From NCBI RefSeq assembly GCF_000002425.4, contig NC_037256.1, positions 10,837,900 through 10,901,899 on the forward strand: a stretch of DNA of 64,000 nt, given 5' to 3'. The notes beneath the pieces were generated by a model. That model had not been told where the DNA came from. It did no database searches and was given only the letters and a program-made list of their open reading frames with translations. This DNA is from Physcomitrium patens (Eukaryota > Streptophyta > Bryopsida > Funariales > Funariaceae). Below, in pieces: positions 1 to 12,781 of the stretch (position 1 is its first letter; every line of letters begins with the position of its first letter). A program made the translations under genes and the position numbers.

Positions 1-376
1 CGCCACATTCCAACCAAGGAGCGAAACTTATTTTCTGGAACACTGTAAAATGAGGCAAATATACACATTGACTGGAACGTAGCTCCTCAAAGTCAGACTG
101 CTAAGTTTTACACACACGAGACTCTGAAACATGTCATCGACGTAGCCAAAACATATCCCTTCTGACCAATTAGTTGCAGTGGGTTAGAAAAAAGTCCATC
201 GGCAAGCTGAATTAGCGAATGCGTGAGACCACGAAGACGAGAAATAAAGAATCGAGGTTTTTCATGAGATTGCCTTGTCTGTTAACATGGTAAAATTAAG
301 AAGGCGCTCATCCCGTGTTCAGGTAAAGGGAGAGCTCCTAAGGTAACATTTCGCGAGGATTTGACCAAGTGAAGTC
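1..376. other. Downstream flank / 3' UTR of the OSCA gene
   Basis: No coding potential was recognised. The segment lies immediately 3' of the stop codon of the minus-strand OSCA gene, so it should hold that gene's 3' UTR. No unambiguous AATAAA signal was found in the minus orientation. Confidence 0.4.
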
Positions 377-3300
377 CTAAGCTAATAGGTGATCCTCGGG
401 TGAAAAATCAGAATGTTTGTTCAAATTTTCATCGTTTTCACTTTCTTCGGAGGAAGACGATGACGACGAAGAAGAGGAAGAAGATGAAGATGAAGACTTT
501 CCCCCTCGCGTTTTCTTTTTATCAAAGTTCTTATTCTTCTTTTTCTCAGTGGATGAAACCTTGAGACGCTGCAGTGTGGCAGGCTGATCCTGGGGCTCAA
601 TTTGCACGAGGTTGCCAGGAGTGTTGGCTTGACGAAACTCGGATTTCTCGGAGGAGCTTGCTTCAACTTCAGCTCCTCTCACGGTATTGAGTGTCTTTGC
701 TCCAGTAATTGGACGACTCTTTGACGACGTACTTGAAGAAATTGTCCTCGACTTTTGAGAAGGAGTCTCCTTCTCTACCTTCCGATGTCTCAAACCCTTA
801 GAAGGACGACTGCTGGTCGTGTCCTGAGTTTCTCTTAATTGAATTTTTAATGGTTTTGAACGATTTGGCCTGACGAATGTGGGGGTGTCCAGGTAAATAA
901 CCTCTCTTAATGAACCCACTGCCTTTCCACGCTTGTGAGGAGGTTGGGAAACCTCTGCTAACGGTCTTGGGTGTGCAATCTCTGCCTCCTGAGAAGGGTT
1001 TACTCCTTCCTTCGACGTGTGGAAATTCTTGGCTCGAGGAGACTGTCCTATCTGAGCATCAGAGAGGATCTCAGAAGTTTCTTTAATTGTGCTCATCGTC
1101 TGTGCTCTAAGAACATTCTGATTTGATGAGCTACTCAGCGGCGATGGCTTCAGTTCCTGCGAACTACCACTCTCACCGACCCTTCCTGTTCCAAAGATCG
1201 GTGGCGAACCTGGAGAGTGTGCAGAGGAGGGTGATGCTCCACCTTTCCCTTCGTCATTTTCATTGCTACAGGATGCTTCGCGCCGAAATGTAAGAGGAGA
1301 ACCAGACTCGAAGCCAGAGTTATCTCGAGAAAGCTGCCCTTTCACATATCCCTGGAGGTAGGATGCACTTATGATTTCATCGCCTTCAACAACGCCACTT
1401 TCATACAGAACTCCTCTCTTGAATGTGAAGGGTGAGAGGGTAAGTTGGTCTCCAACTTTCTCATTGTCATCTTTATGGGAGGTTTTCATTTTGAGTATAA
1501 GAGGAGAAGACTCTAAGCTTGAGTGCTCACGTGAAAGTTGCCCTCTCAAGTAGCCCTGCAAATAAGCTACTCTCAAAGCTTCGTCGTCGATGTCGTCCTC
1601 AATGTGTTCTCCAGAGAAAGAATTTTCTCTTGACAGCTGCCCTGCCAAATATCGCTGCAAGTCTCTCACAAGTGCTTTTTCGGCATCACTCTCCATGATT
1701 ATTTCTGAGTTGAGAGCAGACGATGGCTCAGCAAATGAGTTGTCACGTGAAAGCTGACCTTGCAGATAACGCTGGAGCGAACGCACTCTTGCCAGTTCGT
1801 TGCCGCTGTCATCCCCACTTGTTGGGAGCTTTCCTGACGTCGAAGTATCCTTTTTGAGTCCTTCCACGTTCTCTCCCTTGGAAGAGAGTGAGGCTCCGCT
1901 TTTTCGACCTGATCTTTTCCTCAAAGATGCAGAATCTCCCTCGCCGAGATCTGGCAAGGATGTATCTTGATTTGCATGAAGCTTAGTGGCTTGACCAAAG
2001 GCTCCCCATTTCAAAGGCAAGGGTGATGTGTCTTGGACTGACTCTTTACTATTCATGTCCACCTCAACGAACTCACTATCTATCCCCGCTAACGAGTCAT
2101 GTAAAGTAGCCTTCTCATCCTCTTCAATATCCTTCCCGTATTCCTGGCCTTTCTCCACATCTCCACGGACTGCAATCTTCTCATCTGAAAAAGCCGGATG
2201 ATTGTATGCATTTCGGAAGAACACGGCTAGATTTAAGTCCGGTTCTTCCCGTCTATCTATAGTATCCTTCTCCACAGCAGTCTATTAACAAACCAAACGA
2301 GTGTGAATTTCAGGACAGGAAGAATGTACAGCGTTGTTGAGAAAGCATGTTGGTCTACTTTTCACATGAAATGGGTTAGAACTAGACCAAGAAGTGGCTT
2401 GGTCTCAGAGAACCCGAGGAAAACTGGAAGACAATTTGTCAACAAAGTATAACCTGCATACAGTTCAACTCGTAACTATCTACCAAATTAGGATCATGAA
2501 CCTTGTGACTGCAACATTCAAAAACCAGAAGAAGATAACCGATTAGTTAAGGGACTTCAAGTCTTTCACAGAATTTTACCTCTACCGGGTAGTTCTTGAA
2601 GGCAGGCTCAAATCGCTTTTTGCAGTAGTTGTTGAAAACCAAAGTCAACACCGGCAAGGCAATCATGAAGGGTGTCGAACTACAAGAATCTCTCACATAA
2701 CGAAGAATTTGATCCTTGACGCTCGATCCGGCAGGTGTTTGGACGAAAGTTATCGGACCTTTAACAAGGAACAGACTGATAAGTGTAACATGCTCAATAA
2801 TGAGAGCAGCAATAATGCGCCCATGAACGTGAGGCCAGAATGATCCTGCGCTCTCGTAGGCGGAGTCATACACGTTGATAATCTGCAGACGATCATTCTA
2901 CAGAGGTTAACGATGACTTCGAAGAACGATTTAAGGAATACTTGTTAAAGAAAAGCCTAGATAATGTCACTACGTAGAGCATGCGGCTATATAGAACCCA
3001 TATAGACGGCAGCAGAGATTGTACCTGATGACGGTAAACGACAAAACCGAAGCCCATAAATACGACAATGAATGGAATGATGACTGGTGTAATGACCGAA
3101 TACACCAGACCCATCAAAAAATAAAGTTGCAGCTGGGGCAGAGTCTCATCCAAAGTCAGGGTCCCAGGGGAAGCTGCTTCCAGTCTGTCGCTGTCAGTCT
3201 TGCAAAACAATGTATTCTTAACATGGTATTTCACCAACGGCGTGAGTCGAAGGATCTCCCCAGCCGGACCGGACCACCCATCCACCATGATGTACGTGAT

Positions 3301-6300
3301 GAAGAAAGACGCCTTCTGAGGTATGGATAGTGCTATCGTGTTCAGAAACCTGTTTGACAGCACAACCACAATTCTTAGAGAGTGCACACACTGAAAAGGA
3401 CCATGATTCCATTTGTTGGTAACTCGTGTTTTAAGTCTACTACAACACATGAGCAACATCGTTAGAGAGGATGTCAAGTTTATGCCAGAACTTCGGAGAT
3501 TCTTAGCATTATTAGAACATTCTGAAGAGAGTGCAGTTCAGTGTTTGCAAAGCTCTATAATTGATAATGGTGGCTGAACGTTGACCTTGACACAGAGTAA
3601 GAGAAGAGGGTGGGGTCGAAATAAAACACACCCTAAAACTGACGAGGATGTGACAAAAGTCTTCAGCTGCTGAAATGCAGATCCTGTTAGAATACTTCCG
3701 AAGAATATGTTGACGACCACGAAATAATAGTACTTCGCAGCTGCACGCCGCTCAAGCTTCGATATGGACAGATGTCCTTCGAACTTCGAGAGAAACATTA
3801 TAAACATCGGCAGAAGCAGGAAGCAGAGTTTCAAAATGAGCCCTGGTAGAAATCCTTGAACAAACGATGAAATGAATTCCCTGTTCATTTACCACAAGAA
3901 ACAGCAAAAGCCGAATTAAAGCTCCGCTCCTGTTCTTCCTTACAGCTGTTGATACACTAAAAATCAAGCACCAACTACGAGACACTTCCTACGATGAACA
4001 GTCCACTTAACCGCAATGAAAGATTCTTTGACAGAATATATTCAGAATAAAGCTAAAGAAGATCATGTTTTAATTCACGCATTTCAAAGGTTTCATTAGT
4101 CGTGCAAGCCATGAACAATGCGAGGCGCATCGAGTGGAATTACAGGGACTTACATCTGAAGGAATCCATCGAGAGCGGGAATGGATCTTCGAAGCCCTTC
4201 AAGGTTTGCCAATGATTGCACGGCTGCAATCGGAATCATGTAGAAGAAGACCGTGAGGAAAACAATCACAGTAATTGCTAGTCGTCGAAAACCAAGCTGG
4301 ACATACGGTATCGCAAGGTTGGGCCAGTATACATCGCGCGGCTCTGGCGCCCAGCATGTCAGCCACAACGTTGGGTCTTGCACTTGTTGAGTTTGGGCGC
4401 AAACAGCAGCCCCCCAGCGGGTTCTGAAGGAAACAAACGCTGCCGGCATTATGGCCTTTGGGTCGCTTATCACAAATTCACGCTCGATTTCTGCCTGGAT
4501 AGACCCAACCAAGCAATTCTTAGTGAACACTGGCGCAGAGCTGGACCCAAACGATGTGATAAATAGATTGCACCATACTCCAAAAGATGGAAGGAATATG
4601 TTTTCAGCTTACTTCCGTGGTCAATCGTTCCACTAGAGCTGAGTAGTGGTCTATTGCATCGACTTGCTCTCCGAAGATACCACAAAAGCCCGTCTGCGCA
4701 CAAACGCTCAAATTTGATTTCAGCAAACCCAAACCTCAACATAGGAGAGAAAAAACATGTCAGCACTCACATTCGGGACCTACTTCTTTTCAAGGAGATG
4801 TGAAGAGAGTTATTAGAACTCCCTGATCTAACCGTATTCGCAATTCGGTGTTTTCAAACTACATGAAAACCTTTAAGACTGCATTGTGGCTAGAATACAA
4901 AAAATATGTGGAATGAAGTACCTTGGTCATGGGTCTCATGGCCGGTTTACGCTTATACTTGAGTTGGAAATAGTCTAGCCAGTTTTGTGCTTTGTCTCTT
5001 TCCCTTGCAATCTTGGTCAGCTTGTTTGCATTGTACGCCATCTGTCATCCAATTCATGTAAGGTTGTATTCACCGAAATTGAACCATTTACAAGCACCCA
5101 TCATATATTGTAGCGGAATAAATTTTCGAAATCAATATCGACACAGCTTTTAATACTTCTGATGTTGAAAATGATGTTTTCGGGTTGGCTGAGATGATGT
5201 GACGATCAACTACCGACCAAGCGTGTAGATGAAATAGAGACGAGAAAAGTTGGAAAATACCTCATGCGTTAAATAATAATCTGGGTGGTTTGTGCGGAAG
5301 AAAGTCTCGACTTGTTTGCCAAGGGGCAGAGTGCCCTTGTCAGGTATTTGCAATACCATAACCTGAGAGCATCACAATTTGCACATCAATCCAACGTATT
5401 TGCATGCTAAATATTGCCTTGCTCTCCCTTCTTGAAGACAAGAGAAATAGAAGCCATTTAATAACGTTTTTTTAATTCTCAGATGGTAAAGAAGGCTACG
5501 ACTGAATGAAAAGTGATCTATCATTTTCACTCTGCCATCTCGAGTACTTCCCTTCTTATTGAACAATGACTAGGTTTAAGGGAAAAGGATGCTCACTGTG
5601 TACTGATCGGGCCGCCTTGTCTCATCAGAGAGAAACTTCAAGCGCAGTGCTGCGATGCTCTTATATTCCATGAAAAGAATGAAGCAAACCCAGGCGGTGA
5701 AAACATATGACATAACCAGATGTGCCCAGAGCCTGTGCATTGCGTGTGGTGAAAGTGAGGATTCAATTTTTGGATCTAATTGCCTGTTATCAGAGAAAAT
5801 AGTTTCTTGAATAGCAACAGCGAAAACCCGTGCACTATGAGCATGTTCATCGACGCATATCCAGGAAGCAGGAAGTCTCAAAGGAGCGCTATCTGTGGTC
5901 TCATCGATGCTCTTTCACAACTTAAAGGACTACGAAAGCGTATCAAAACTATGATTTTGAATGTTAAAAAGTGTGAAAACATGGACGTTGTTTTGCAGAC
6001 CCCTGATAAATCGCCACCAAATCAGATCATGGATATCAATTCTAACTTAATGTGGTCAGCAAAATTTAGCATCTTCCTGTTCACAGTTTGTTTCAAGTAG
6101 TCCTTTCAGAAAAAGATGTATTTCTCGTTGTAACCACCTTGGAGATCTATTAGGTACATTAGACATGGAAAGTTTGTCGATAGAGCTAAACAGGAATTTC
6201 GTATCGGTGGTGTTGCTGGTAACATCTGTCCCCGACTCAGCCAGCGATCCCGCTCCTACGTTCACAGGAACCAAAATCGCCATGCTCAGTATCATCAGGG

Positions 6301-7159
6301 GTATGAAGATCTTCAACCTACAAAACTCAAAACAACATCCGTTTCTCAGCAATTGCCCAACTTCAAGCATTCAATAAATTTTGAAATGGGGAGTCATATA
6401 TCTTCCACAATAGTTGTCCTGATGTAGATCAATGAGATCTGTAAAACTAAAAAAACGAGCAAAACCCATCTACTGGGTTTCATGTTACTGCACCATGAGA
6501 ATCCTACCTTCGCCTGTCCATTACGAACATAACCAATCTAAAAAAGAAAAGAAAAAAGGAAAAAAAGCTGAGAAGCCTCACTACAAGGGACTTTGGATTA
6601 ATTGTTCCTTTCAATAATTGCATGTATGTGTAATGCAAGGCATTCCTTAAAAGTACAAGAATGGAAAAACAAATGAAAAAATAGAAGAATTAATATCCGC
6701 TGAAAGAAGCTTCACAGAAGAAATGCCGCGTGAGATGAGGTCGCATATGGCACGTGAATGAAGTTGCCTAAAGTGCTTAGATGATGAAAGTGAGAGGGAA
6801 ACACTCGTTCAAGAGAGAGTGTTAAGCACTCACCCGACCAAGAAGATGCGGAGATAGACTGCGGAGTCGAGTCCCGCGTGCTGGATAATGTCATTCTCGG
6901 TCTTGCGGAGAGCAGACTTGACCCAGTCGAATAACCTCGTATACTGATTGAGCTCGAGATTGACGTACTTCTCTATTGGCTTCAGCTGGCGAGGAGTTGC
7001 TCTTGGTCTTCCCTTACGAAGACCCTTAATGTACAGCTTCGGATAGTAGACGCGATCGTTCACTGGCTGAAGACTAAGAAACACAAAACTCAACAGGAAC
7101 AATATGGTGAGGCCGATGTTGACAAGTGCTGCTACGCCTATTTCCCGCAAGGTCGTCAT
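377..7159 (-). CDS. OSCA/CSC1-like hyperosmolality-gated, mechanosensitive calcium-permeable channel with a long C-terminal tail
   Basis: Eleven coding exons (minus strand): 7159-6834, 6317-6138, 5732-5597, 5362-5261, 5041-4922, 4693-4613, 4494-4154, 3880-3632, 3349-3025, 2882-2580, 2281-377. All phases join and all borders are GT-AG, giving 1355 residues. The start ATG opens the usual OSCA N-terminus (MTTLREIGVAALVNIG). Landmarks: LQPVNDRVYYPK and HAGLDSAVYLRIF (exon 1), IFIPLMILSMAILVPVN (exon 2), RRPDQYTV (exon 3), QNWLDYFQLKY (exon 5), DPKAIMPAAFVSFRTRW and WAPEPRDVYWPNLAIPY (exon 7), GFLPG and SKFEG (exon 8), FFITYIMVDGWSGPAGEIL (exon 9), FWPHVHGR (exon 10). These match the N-terminal TM, cytosolic and seven-TM modules of the DUF221/TMEM16-fold family. 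The family core is usually about 750-800 residues. Here exon 11 adds a Ser/Glu-rich cytosolic tail with four repeats and a 16-Ser run. Family assignment is very secure; a calcium-permeable channel role in the plasma membrane is inferred from the family. Confidence 0.95.
1316..1777 (-). repeat. Four LQxYLxGQLSR repeats in the OSCA C-terminal tail
   Basis: Coding repeats in exon 11 at 1777-1736, about 1660-1619, about 1561-1520 and 1357-1316, which are protein residues about 890-903, 929-942, 962-975 and 1030-1043. The shared pattern is L-Q-[RG]-Y-[LV]-x-G-Q-L-S-R-[DE]-[NH]-S. Every copy keeps L-S-R-x-x-S, which fits the hydrophobic-x-R-x-x-S consensus of CDPK/SnRK kinases. The four copies are unevenly spaced and differ at the DNA level, so this is a conserved protein motif rather than a recent DNA duplication. 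Confidence 0.9.
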
Positions 7160-8700
7160 CTTCCGGGCTCACTTTAATCTTCGCAATGCGTTTAATTAGA
7201 CACCCCTTTAGAGTTCTCAATTCAAGCTGTTTTTCTTTCGCACTACTTCCAGATAGGGAAAGACAGGAGGAGTTACATACTGCTTCACGTTGGATCAGTC
7301 TCCGTTACCGAATGACGAATACTGGTAGATATGTTGAGAAGCACGACATCTCAACCTGGTTGCAGTTACCAGCCGGGGATTCAATCCGCACTGGCAGCCT
7401 TTCAAAGTACTCTATCCCGGACATGTGACAGAAACTCTGTTGAATTCGTCCACATTGCTCCACAATGCCAACGCAGTACAGGGGTTGTCACTCATTAGAA
7501 AAAGGAAAGGTTTGACGCATTTCCAGTTGCAAATGAGTCATCTTTCAAAAACTGTTATCGATCCCAGCCTGACTCGTGTTGATATCATACGAGAAAAATG
7601 TAGCCCAGGAAATGCCTAGTCCCCGCAAGTATGACCTTGGTGAGGGCATTCAAAATCGCAGGACGAAGGAGCCATTTGCAGCTTCCAATTCAACGAAGTA
7701 ATTCTAAGATGATCCGAGCAAGTTCCCGACAAGGATGAAAGGAAGAAACCAACGAACATCGAATACAATGCTCGCACTTCAGAGCACGCAGCACAAAAAC
7801 TCTGCACTCCTTACACTGACGCCAGTCCACACTCAGTCGAGAATTAAAATTCACGAATCGAATGCACACACAAACGGCACGGACTTTCGGTGCACTCGAA
7901 CAGGGGACACACAACGATGTCGTCAACAAGATCGTGTTCAAATTACACGAAACTCTTCCGCGTGCTGCTGCATCTCATCATCCCTCCCACTGAACCACAA
8001 TCACAACCTTGTCCACTAATCTACGCAACAACCTCAAGGAACGGAAACGCTAGAAGTTCAAAACAAAGGAACACAGGACTCCCTAACAAACCACATATAC
8101 CAGAGCAAACAGGCAAAAGGCCAGACAAACCCACCAAAACCATTGCAGAAAAGCAAAGATCGCACTGGTAATCGCCTCCGTCCAATACAAGAACACGACC
8201 TCGAGAAACTAGCGGGAATGCGGCAATTTTTAATCGGTAGGCGAGCTTGAACGCGAGCTGCAGCAGGCGGGGGAGGAGATACCGGTATCAGCAAGCTGTT
8301 AGCGCCGGGAGCCAAGGCGTGGAAGGGAGATAGCACGTTCTGTCCGGGATCGGTGCCCATCATCGACGGTTGCGCTTCGCACTGCGAGAGCGCTATTCCA
8401 GATTCCGCCAAATTTGTGGAGGTCGCGACAACGTCAGCGTTATGATCGTCACAACCGGTACTCAGTGCGTCCCGAGGATTTCGTTCCCGGGAGTTACTGG
8501 GTTGCGGCGGGGAGCTCGCGGGGGGGGGGGGGGGAGGGGGGGATCACACTGCCCTGCCTTGCTCCGATTCTCTTCCTTGCATCCCTGCAAAATTTGAGGA
8601 ATCTGAACAACCCGATGTTGTTGTTGTCGTCCCTCCAGATTCTTCACAAACTCACTGCGCGCTGATCGACGCCCGCGCGCAATAGTTTCTTGTTAAACGT
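7160..8700. other. Upstream region of the OSCA gene
   Basis: This moderate-GC sequence has only short open frames in several frames and no recognised protein. It lies 5' of the minus-strand OSCA start codon and should hold its promoter and 5' UTR. It contains a G run of 15 (8520-8534) followed after one A by seven more G. No TATA box or start site could be placed with confidence. Confidence 0.4.
8520..8542 (+). repeat. Poly-G tract
   Basis: Fifteen G, one A, then seven G, on the strand opposite to the OSCA transcript and about 1.36 kb upstream of its ATG. Such a tract can form a G-quadruplex and is also prone to length error in assemblies. Confidence 0.85.
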
Positions 8701-9696
8701 TCTGGGGACTTCCCGGTGACAATGTAGGGTGATGCCGGCGTTTACGGCAGGCTTCGAACCCTCGACCGGTTGGATTCATCGCAGGAATAAATATTTAGAC
8801 AATATTATCTGTCCATATAACATCTATTGTGAACAGTTTTTGTGCGTTGCATCCTTTTATTCATAGGGTGCAGTTGCAATTTTTATGATTGGAATTTGAA
8901 TCACTAGTGTATTTGGTATTACTGTTTGCTATATTTCAATAGTTTATGTTCATTTGAATCCCACAATGGTTGACTTCTTTGTTGGTGGGTTTGGCAGGTC
9001 GTGCAATTCTAGTTGTATGTGGCCTCTGTCAAAGGTTCCTTCAAATCATTCATATGCATCATAAAATTTATTAATCAAACCAGTGTTATTTAGAATGATT
9101 GTATTGTGTTTTATTAGTTATTATCTCTTTGTGTATGTAGGTGTGTATATATTTTCACACACTAATTTTTTTTAAACTTATATATTACTCAACAGGGAGC
9201 ATCAGATTAAGATAATGGATGAAATAAAAGACTTTAGAAAATCAATTTAGAGTAGGATGCATTCAATTGTGTACACCATTCCTATGTAGGACAAACTAAT
9301 TTCAAAAAGATTGGAGAGTACTTGTCTGAGTTGTCTAGTCTCATTTGTGTATGAAAAACCCATTACTCAAAAACATACACATGTTCATAGTCTTAATTTA
9401 ATCTAAGATTTCTCATGTGCACAATCAAAGATTAATAATGAGAATATAATCAAATTTTTGTATCATAAAACATAATCATGGCTAACAAGTTCATGACAAT
9501 AGCAAGCTAATATATTGTTGTATAGCATTTCAGCTATGAAACATCAATCTATGAGCTTTGTAATTCCTAATCATAATAACTAAGAATTTAAAATATACTT
9601 TTGTACTTAATTTATTAAATACATATCACAAAAATACAAATACACATGAGATTTTATACTATATATGTAGTCTTTTACTGCAAGAGAAAAATTGTT

Positions 9697-9840
9697 GCAC
9701 ACACATTCACACAACAATGTTATTGACTATCCATATAAATTACCATTGTTGTGTGAATGTGTGTATAGATATATATATATATATATATATATGTCACACA
9801 CACATTCATATAACAATGTTATTGACTATCCATATAAATT
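9697..9840. repeat. Direct plus inverted repeat around a TA microsatellite
   Basis: A unit of about 45 bp (CACACATTCACACAACAATG followed by a TATTGACTATCCATATAAATT-like stretch) occurs near 9697-9741 and again near 9794-9840. Between them, at about 9743-9764, lies the reverse complement of its first half, followed by (TA)n at 9769-9792. The inverted halves could form a stem of about 20 bp. Confidence 0.75.
9769..9792. repeat. (TA)n microsatellite
   Basis: A continuous AT dinucleotide run of about 24 bp. Confidence 0.9.
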
Positions 9841-11455
9841 CATAGCATCTGCATATCATTTTTGAGAACAATAATTCATGATATATTTGATGTATGGTCT
9901 TGCATTCCTTAAGTAGTCATGCACATTTAATTAACAAATATTTAAGCTATTCAAAATCCAATACCATATTACAAGTCAATTTAAACCTATATTATATGTA
10001 TAAAATTGCAAAACTAATGTAATTTTTTACATTTAATTAGCTCAGTATAAGAACGCTTATTTGGAATTAATGGATTTATAAATTATATTTAAGTATTTGA
10101 CATGTATTTCATGTGAACAGCAATAACGTTTAAATATTAAAAAAAATTAATAAATCATTCACAACATACTAAATAAACTCATGATATATAAATGTAATGT
10201 GTTATGCATCTAATTCTAAGTACATAAACACATCTTCTTCTTTTTATCATTCTCTTATACTTAAGTAAAAATATCATGCCTTCATTCCTCCTTCCTTTGA
10301 TGCACTAAATTTCAAAATACTGTTTGTTTCTTATTCTTTCTAAATACGACTTTGAACAAGCTACCTGTATTGGTACTACCTTATAATTTATTTTTTTATT
10401 TTTTTGTATATGGCTATGCATACATGTAGATGTGAACAGATTAGATGTTGGGGCTAGATACTTACATTGGTATATATTTTGCTTAAAATTCATTCTTATC
10501 CATATTAAAACTGAATACAAGCAGTGTATACTAACAAAATGCAAGGATAAAGTATAATAGCGGATCTACTTTTATGCAAATCAATAAACAAGTTAGAATA
10601 GGTTTATTAAACAGTTAAACTGTGAGTTACATCATAACGTTTTACAATAATATCTAAATGACCATATGAATAAAATTTTATTTGATTAAACTTGTACTTT
10701 TAAGAAAGAGATTGTCATTTTGGGCATATAAGATAATGTTCTTATGTTTTATATACAAATTGGATAATTCAATGCATTATTAGTAAATAGATATATTATT
10801 AGTATATATTTTTTTTAAAGATGATTTGAAAGACATTTTTTTGATTTTAGATCACCAAGACAATTTTATCTTCCATATAATATTAGTTTTAATGTATATT
10901 TTGATTATAGGACATTAGTATTTGATAAATTGAGAAATAAACTCAATGCATTAAGATTCAACTCAAGAAAGAACCACTTCATACTATAGGCAATTTTTAA
11001 GCAAACAAAGAATTTGAGCAATATGATTGGTGGAGAAAAAAAGTAAAAAAGTAAAAAATAAAAAATAAACCACTTAGTCTTTACATTAGAGGCAAATAGT
11101 CAATGGACATCTTGGTTGAAAGTGTCCGCATGGCAACATTTTGGTGTCAAGGAGATATCTATTTGACAAGAAATTGAGCCAAACAAGAATGAGAACCCAA
11201 TTGTCACTTGAGCCAACAATGCCAAAATTCATATTTATTATATTTTAATGGATTTTTACATTGACCATTTGTCCAATTCCATCATACGATTAATTGACTA
11301 TACAAATTCACAATGCACGTCCACACAGTTTAACAAATCGAATAAAATAAGCTTGAAGGATGATAACTCGATACATTCATCCATTAAACATAACACAGGC
11401 CAACATCATAGTATTCGACGAATGAATGCATTCATCCATTAAATTTATACATGAA

Positions 11456-12050
11456 AACGCGCACAATTTTAATGCGTCTAATGGAGGCAGGGAGATGGAC
11501 AAACTGGAGTTTGGTCTCGGCACGCGATCAATCGAGAGCGACGGGGGTGATGCTGCAGCGCAGTGCAGCGCATCAGGACGTGGGAGTTCCGGGCCACGAA
11601 TGATGTGTGTGAACCGCTGACAGCTTGATGATGCATTTGAATTATAGTCGTGTTAGAATTCTCTCTCGGTGCCTTGCGGAATCGGTGCGGATCGTGGTGG
11701 TTTCACGGTGTGAGGGTGGCAGCCATTGCCGTCGGGATTCAACCCTTCTTCTCTTTCTGGCGGGTGAGGGTAATGTGAATAGCTGGATTCTCGTACAAAT
11801 TCTCGCACAGGGGAGAGCCTATGTGTAGGAATCTGCACAGCGGAACTGCGCTTTCATTTGTTATCTTCTTCCCCGACGAAAGTGATCCTCGAGACCTGTT
11901 TGTGTCTGTGTCTGTTTTTCGTTCTCTTTCGTTGATGTCCCTTCTTCATCGATCGGTTAAGTCTGGGCACAAGTCATCGTTGTGAGCTGCGGTAGTCCTA
12001 CAACTCCGTTTGCTGTTGTCGTCTTCTTTGGGTTGGAAAAGTAAATGAGT
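11456..12050. other. GC-richer island, possible orphan promoter/leader
   Basis: Base composition shifts sharply from the AT-rich flanks to balanced, TC-rich sequence like that seen in the leader of the arabinogalactan peptide gene. No protein of known family is encoded. It could be the 5' end of a gene separated from its body by the AT-rich block that follows. No splice signal was decisive. Confidence 0.3.
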
Positions 12051-12100
12051 ATTTTCTGTCTGTCTATTTGTGTATTTTAGTGTGTATTCAGAATTGTGAG

Positions 12101-12176
12101 AAATGTGTACAAAAAGACCCTACCTTTTCAAACTAAAGAAATGGGTACAAAAAGACCCTATCTTTTCAAACTAAAG
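12101..12176. repeat. 38-bp tandem duplication
   Basis: Two adjacent 38-bp copies (12101-12138 and 12139-12176) begin AAATG[TG]GTACAAAAAGACC and differ at two positions. The third copy begins with AAATGTG and then ends. Confidence 0.9.
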
Positions 12177-12749
12177 AAATGTGTGTATGCACACATAGAG
12201 TAAAAAATAATAGTTAAAAAAAACATGTTCAACCAAACATCAAAATTGGTTTGACTATACAAATTGTGCAATTCAGTTTCAAAGGATCTTGAGTATAGAA
12301 ATCTATCTATCAATAACCTTGGGTAGCACTTGAGAATGTGGAGAAAAGATAGTTTTGCCACCACCCAAGGTTAAGGGAAGAAATTAAATTCCCCCTTTTA
12401 ATCTTCTGCCATAATATTTCAATAGATTGAGTCTAAGCTTAATCCCCAACCATATGCTATTGTCCAATTTCATTGTCTTATTGGATTAGTTCTAAATCCA
12501 GATATTAAGTTTTTGCTCCTTCACATATCTGTATCTTATTCTTTTAGCAACTTCAAGTGTATTGCTAATGCTAAGTGGATTGTCACATGGCAAAATATGT
12601 TATATTAAATGTTGTATGTAAGTCTACTTAAAACAAAAAATAACATGTAAAAATAAGTTTTAATGCTTCAAATGTTATGCAATAGTATTACATCTATTAA
12701 AAAAAATCACAAATGAAAGAATTAGACTTAGATTGTATGAATCTATTTG

Positions 12750-12750
<1 letters not shown>

Positions 12751-12779
<29 letters not shown>
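12751..12779. repeat. (TA)n microsatellite
   Basis: A continuous TA dinucleotide run of about 29 bp. Confidence 0.9.

Positions 12780-12781
<2 letters not shown>

Larger units (their letters stand above)
8701..11455. other. AT-rich intergenic DNA
   Basis: No gene, RNA or recognisable element was found. The segment contains a TA microsatellite and a small composite direct/inverted repeat around 9697-9840. Open frames are short and of low complexity. Confidence 0.6.

Noticed and set aside
8745-8775. tRNA T-arm-like sequence (GGTCGAGGGTTCGAAGCC on the minus strand)
   Set aside because: No anticodon arm, D arm or acceptor pairing around it fits a cloverleaf.
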